Assembly: GCA_020026285.1 (NCBI GenBank)
Contig: JAHHQS010000073.1
Span: 1 to 18,015 of the forward strand
Direction: 5' to 3'
From: Parabacteroides sp.
GTDB lineage: Bacteria; Bacteroidota; Bacteroidia; Bacteroidales; Tannerellaceae
DNA length: 18,015 bases
Shown: positions 14,825-18,015 of the stretch, piece after piece
Layout of the letters: each line of letters starts with the position of its first letter
Position numbering within the stretch: position 1 is the stretch's first letter
Position numbers and translations under genes: made by a program
Notes under the pieces: generated by a model
Database searches by the model: none
Told to the model about the DNA's origin: nothing
What the model saw: only the letters and a program-made list of their open reading frames with translations

Positions 14825-15022
14825 CTGTTTTACTAATCCCACGAGCTAAAACAGCTAATGAATTACGGCAGGTCTTCTGACTAACTCCCATCTTGAAGCC
14901 TTCCCGATTTGAATCAGTGGCATGAGGGTATTTCAAGATGTTTTATAGAGCTTCACAGCAGCGGGACTGTATAGGATTTTCACCTATTTCCCTTTTAATC
15001 TGAATGGATGAAAACCCAACTC
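14825..15022 (-). ncRNA. Distal cobalamin riboswitch, tandem to the first
   Basis: On the minus strand it shows GGGAAataGGTGaaaaTCC, CAGTCCCGCTGCTG, GCCACTG (14921-14915), ATCGGGAAGG and the B12 box AGTCagaagACCTGCC (ending at 14868). It then has its own P13 hairpin: an 8-bp stem pairing 14854-14847 with 14832-14825. The loop contains GTGGGA (14842-14837), which pairs with TCCCGC in L5 (14966-14961) with one G-U wobble. The set is complete, so the element should bind B12. No annotated gene follows directly, only about 230 AT-rich bases, a terminator and the second riboswitch. The 5' boundary is approximate. Confidence 0.92.
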
Positions 15023-15038
15023 AGAACCGAACTCTTTG

Positions 15039-15069
15039 CAAAGTTAGAAATAAATATGAATCTTCCAAA
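15039..15069 (-). promoter_or_regulatory. Promoter of the tandem-riboswitch / B12-uptake transcript
   Basis: Minus-strand TTTG (15069-15066) and TAACTTTG (15046-15039) are separated by 19 bases, an exact Bacteroides match. The predicted start is near 15033, just upstream of the distal riboswitch. This is the only well-formed promoter I find for btuB. Confidence 0.8.
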
Positions 15070-15117
15070 CTCTTATCCTTTTTTTATCCCTTAATTATAT
15101 TTTTATCTCTGTTTTCT

Positions 15118-15143
15118 AAAAAATGTTCCTATAAAAAGAAACA
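15118..15143 (-). terminator. Weak terminator after the NapH/NapG-like gene
   Basis: On the minus strand a six-pair stem (15143-15138 with 15129-15124, one G-U) closes an eight-base loop and is followed by six T (15123-15118). It is weak, and some read-through into the B12 locus is possible. Confidence 0.45.
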
Positions 15144-15173
15144 GCATATATATCTTAATTGTAAAAAGACTAT

Positions 15174-16307
15174 TTAAACAGCTAACACCTTAATTGCATT
15201 TTGGGGACATATTAAAACACAGGCATTACAACCAATACACTTTTCATTATCTATATGTATTTGACTTTTTAATAATTCATGAACTATTGATATAGCTTCA
15301 TAATCACAGACTGATTTACAGCGATCACATTCTTTATTTTGTGTTAATAAACAAGCTCTTAAATCCAACTGAGCCATACCTATCAACATATATTTCTTAT
15401 CTTTAATAGAAAAAGGGGCTAGAGCTCCTCCAGGACAAACCTGACCACATTTTACACAATCACTTAAACAATACCCTTTGGAATAATTCAATAATGGAGT
15501 CTGCCAACTTAAAAAATTATCCAAAGACTGGTCCAATTGGATGATTGAAGTTGGACACACATCCACACAATTTCCGCAACGAAGACAGGATGTATAAAAA
15601 ACAGAACCTTTTCTCGCTGATGGTGGACGAAGAATAGTTTTTTCTCCCTTTATTTTTATTTTATCTGTAAACAAATAACCTATTATCCATCCTGCTAAAA
15701 GGACAAGAGTATTTCTTCGAGAAAATAATACGGCAGGTTCTTTTGATAAACCAACAGCTAAATCCTGCATACCTCCCAACGGGCAAATATGATTGCACCA
15801 AAAGTAAGGTAAAAAGAGATTCAATATTAAAAGTAAAAGAAAGAAACTACTCCATAAAGCTCCACAAATTGAAACAGGCAGAATCCATCCAGAAAAGAAC
15901 GTTCGAAGAATAACCAATGGATCAAAGATTAATAATAAAGAAACCCCTCCTAATGACAAACCTATTGAAAATAGAGCTACAATTTCTCCACCTTTAATGT
16001 TTTTAAAAATACTGTTTTTCCGAATTTTTTCCCATTTAACTATATGAAAGCACCATCCCAAAGGACAAAGTGAATGACAGAACCATCTCTTTCTTTTTAT
16101 ACAGATCCACAATACAATGAATGAAAAAACTTGAACAAAGATCAAACCTTGCTGAGCCATTAATCGATTGATAACAATATTAGGACTCAGCCAAAGATAA
16201 ATGCCTTGCAATATTCCCCATTCTATTGGCAATGAAAGAAAAAAAACGAGGACAAAAAATATTGTCCTCAAATTTTTTTTCACAAAATTTTTAACCCAAC
16301 CATACAT
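15174..16307 (-). CDS. NapH-NapG-like membrane polyferredoxin fusion
   Basis: Probably takes electrons from menaquinol and carries them across the membrane. Residues 1-215 hold about five hydrophobic segments (15-38, 53-70, 107-128, 141-168, 199-214) and the two NapH-type sites CHSLCPLG (77-84) and CNHICPLG (171-178). Residues 236-377 hold four ferredoxin-like cysteine groups: CLRCGNCVDVCP (241-252), CLSDCVKCGQVCP (280-292), CLLTQNKECDRCKSVC (319-334, no proline after the last Cys) and CIGCNACVLICP (357-368). Four groups is what the separate periplasmic protein NapG carries, so this is a fusion of the two functions. Basic residues at 1-14, 71-74 and 197-198 suggest the ferredoxin part is periplasmic. 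The start overlaps the upstream flavoenzyme gene by 17 bases. This is an electron carrier by inference, with no nap genes nearby. Confidence 0.88.
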   Translation of the reverse strand: MYGWVKNFVKKNLRTIFFVLVFFLSLPIEWGILQGIYLWLSPNIVINRLMAQQGLIFVQVFSFIVLWICIKRKRWFCHSLCPLGWCFHIVKWEKIRKNSIFKNIKGGEIVALFSIGLSLGGVSLLLIFDPLVILRTFFSGWILPVSICGALWSSFFLLLLILNLFLPYFWCNHICPLGGMQDLAVGLSKEPAVLFSRRNTLVLLAGWIIGYLFTDKIKIKGEKTILRPPSARKGSVFYTSCLRCGNCVDVCPTSIIQLDQSLDNFLSWQTPLLNYSKGYCLSDCVKCGQVCPGGALAPFSIKDKKYMLIGMAQLDLRACLLTQNKECDRCKSVCDYEAISIVHELLKSQIHIDNEKCIGCNACVLICPQNAIKVLAV

Positions 16308-17607
16308 TTTGATTGATAAGAAGTTTACGTAATGCTTTCCGATCTATATCTCGTGGTTTTACATTCTGTTTAACAGCTAAAGCTGCTGCTGCACCTGCTC
16401 CATGTCCCGTTATCAGACACGTTCCTATAATTCTAGTATCCTCGACCAAAGCTTTCTCAAAACAAAAGCAACGCCCTGCTACAATCAGACAGTCTGTTTT
16501 CTTTGGTAGTAAAGAACGATATGGAATTTGCCAATAAGGACGATCTTTTATCTCCACTCTTTTCCCTTTATACAACATTGTCGTCCATGCTCCACTTACA
16601 CCTATAGCATCATTAAAAGATTTAAAAGTCATTGTGTCTTCCAATGTAAGACGATATTCTCCATCCAGAATACGAGAAGCACGAACACCTAACTGAGAAG
16701 CTGTATCAAGTAAATAAACCTGCTCATAGCCTGGTTGTTTCCGTATATTTTCTGTATTCTTCCATATTTCCATTCTATATTTTTGTTGTAATCGTGAGAG
16801 ATTCAACATATCGGTACCACATTGTTCATCCTCCCCATGCATATTGTACCAACGCACACTTGGATTAGGAGTCTCATCACCTAAATAAATTTTTTTGAAT
16901 CCAGGAGCCGAAGAATCGACACGATCCGTATTTCCTAAACGATGGACTAATCCTATATGATATTTCATTTCATCAAACGATTCTCCACACCAATTATAAA
17001 TATCTCCGTCTCCGGTACAATCTATTACAACCTTTGCCAATATTGCCTGTCTTCCAGACTTACTCTCAACAAAAACACCTTTAATCGTATTATCTTCTTT
17101 TATAACATTTGCTCCCCATGTATGATATAAGACTTTAACTCCTGCATCTACAATCATCTCATCCAACACATACTTTGCAGCTTCAGGATCAACCACCGGA
17201 TTTACTTCACGAATAGCCATTCCCATTTTAAGTAAACGTTCTGCCATTTCTCCTCCAATACCATGAATCACCTGCTTTCGTTCACCATTTTTACCAGTAC
17301 CATGAGTAGACAATAAAGGCAAGACCAAACCGCCAGTCCATAAACCACCTAAATGATTATATCTCTCGACCAAATAAGTTTCTGCACCAGCCCGACTGGC
17401 CGCTATAGCAGCTGCAACTCCTGCCGGGCCTCCACCAACAACCAAAACATCAGTTTTCGCTAAAACAGGAATCTGTCTGGCCGGTTCCACTACAACTCCA
17501 TCAGGAACAACCTGGTCCGTTTCTCTTTTAGAAGTACATCCTAAACTTCCAACACTAATCAGACCTCCGGCAATAAGTGAACTGGTTATAAAATCACGAC
17601 GTTTCAT
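16291..17607 (-). CDS. Tat-signal FAD-dependent oxidoreductase lipoprotein
   Basis: A flavoenzyme of the FAD_oxidored type (PF12831-like) with unknown substrate. MKRRDFITSS carries the twin-arginine motif at 3-4. A hydrophobic stretch leads to SLGC with Cys24 as a lipobox, so it should be exported folded and lipid-anchored outside the cytoplasm. The FAD fingerprint is VLVVGGGPAGVAAAIAASRAG (54-74). LVERYNHLGGLWTGGLVLP (79-97), VVIDCTGDGD (193-202) and the C-terminal DCLIVAGRCFCFEKALVEDTRIIGTCLITGHGAGAAAALA (372-411) complete the binding site. Its last 17 bases overlap the polyferredoxin gene, which points to coupled production and a shared electron pathway. I infer a periplasmic reductase or dehydrogenase that exchanges electrons with menaquinol via the polyferredoxin. 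Relatives in polysaccharide loci act on sugars, so a dehydrogenase role remains possible. Confidence 0.85.
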   Translation of the reverse strand: MKRRDFITSSLIAGGLISVGSLGCTSKRETDQVVPDGVVVEPARQIPVLAKTDVLVVGGGPAGVAAAIAASRAGAETYLVERYNHLGGLWTGGLVLPLLSTHGTGKNGERKQVIHGIGGEMAERLLKMGMAIREVNPVVDPEAAKYVLDEMIVDAGVKVLYHTWGANVIKEDNTIKGVFVESKSGRQAILAKVVIDCTGDGDIYNWCGESFDEMKYHIGLVHRLGNTDRVDSSAPGFKKIYLGDETPNPSVRWYNMHGEDEQCGTDMLNLSRLQQKYRMEIWKNTENIRKQPGYEQVYLLDTASQLGVRASRILDGEYRLTLEDTMTFKSFNDAIGVSGAWTTMLYKGKRVEIKDRPYWQIPYRSLLPKKTDCLIVAGRCFCFEKALVEDTRIIGTCLITGHGAGAAAALAVKQNVKPRDIDRKALRKLLINQNVWLG

Positions 17608-18015
17608 TATAGTAATATTTAGTATTTAAGATATGAAAAGAAAAGTCTTTTCATGAATATAGATCTTCGATAATATTCAGATTCAGCTAAAAGAACTTTT
17701 ATTATGGAATATACATTCTATCACTTTCTCTAACATCAAAAGAGAATCAAGGCGAAACTGAAAAAAACATTGCTAATGTAAGAAAAACATTTTTGAAACA
17801 ATCTCTTTTATTTCAAAATCAAATATAAAAAGGTACGATTATATATTTTTAAGTATACAGAATACTCTTATTCCCTGGAACAGGAATATTTACGGGTTTA
17901 TATTTATTAACTGACTAGTATTTTTTATTGTTTATTTGTTATTATACTTTTTTTTATTGAAATTTGACCAATTTTCGGGACAAGAAATTCTCTCTTTATA
18001 TTTATAACAGACATA
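17608..18015. other. AT-rich upstream region without a supported gene
   Basis: No ORF of credible length is present on either strand. Near the flavoenzyme start there is an 8-bp inverted repeat, 17633-17640 with 17647-17654, centred about 36 bases upstream of the ATG. At 17869-17888 another hairpin (TATTCC...GGAATA, extendable with one bulge) is visible. A minus-strand TATATTTG (17827-17820) could be a -7 box 213 bases from the ATG, but it lacks a -33 partner. I see no cobalamin riboswitch here. Confidence 0.5.

Noticed and set aside
15174..16307. Classification as true nitrate-reductase NapH/NapG
   Set aside because: No napA, napB or other nap genes are adjacent. The partner is a flavoenzyme, so only the electron-carrier architecture is claimed.
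17608..18015. Third riboswitch upstream of the flavoenzyme operon
   Set aside because: None of the cobalamin blocks (B12 box, GCCACTG, GGGAA-GGTG) appear on either strand, and no other riboswitch signature was recognised.

Overview
The window comes from an AT-rich member of the Bacteroidota, most likely order Bacteroidales. Three things support this. Promoters fit the Bacteroides consensus TTTG-N19-21-TAnnTTTG. The surface lipoprotein carries an acidic export signal right after the lipobox. The gene families are typical of the group: a Y_Y_Y/LuxR membrane regulator, BtuG and a TonB-dependent receptor. I cannot name a genus. There is no sign of an insertion sequence, prophage, CRISPR array, tRNA or rRNA.

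Left part (1-6200), mostly housekeeping. A short array of 21/27-bp spaced repeats precedes an exported, strand-rich protein of unknown function. trpS (tryptophanyl-tRNA synthetase) follows on the minus strand. Next come a small lipoprotein and carB (carbamoyl-phosphate synthase large subunit) without a neighbouring carA. carB sits behind its own promoter, a 32-codon leader ORF and an intrinsic terminator. The leader stop codon lies inside the terminator stem, which looks like a translation-coupled attenuator.

Middle (6200-9980). A membrane-spanning one-component regulator is read from a promoter so close to its ATG that the mRNA should be leaderless. The -33 box of that promoter sits in the loop of the carB terminator. 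A sulfide:quinone oxidoreductase follows. It has both catalytic cysteines of the human SQOR type and a twin-arginine signal.

B12 uptake locus (9980-15070, minus strand). Two complete cobalamin riboswitches lie in tandem, about 450 nt apart, with an intrinsic terminator between them. They precede btuB (outer-membrane receptor), btuG (surface B12-binding propeller) and a BtuF-like binding lipoprotein. In each riboswitch the predicted L5 and L13 loops are complementary, by a different sequence in each case. The only strong promoter lies before the distal riboswitch. The permease and ATPase (BtuC/BtuD) are not in this window.

Right end (15170-17610, minus strand). Two overlapping genes encode a Tat-type lipoprotein FAD oxidoreductase and a membrane protein that fuses a NapH-like quinol dehydrogenase to a NapG-like four-cluster ferredoxin. 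Together they look like an undescribed quinol-to-periplasm electron-transfer module with unknown substrate. The last 400 bases hold no gene that I can support.
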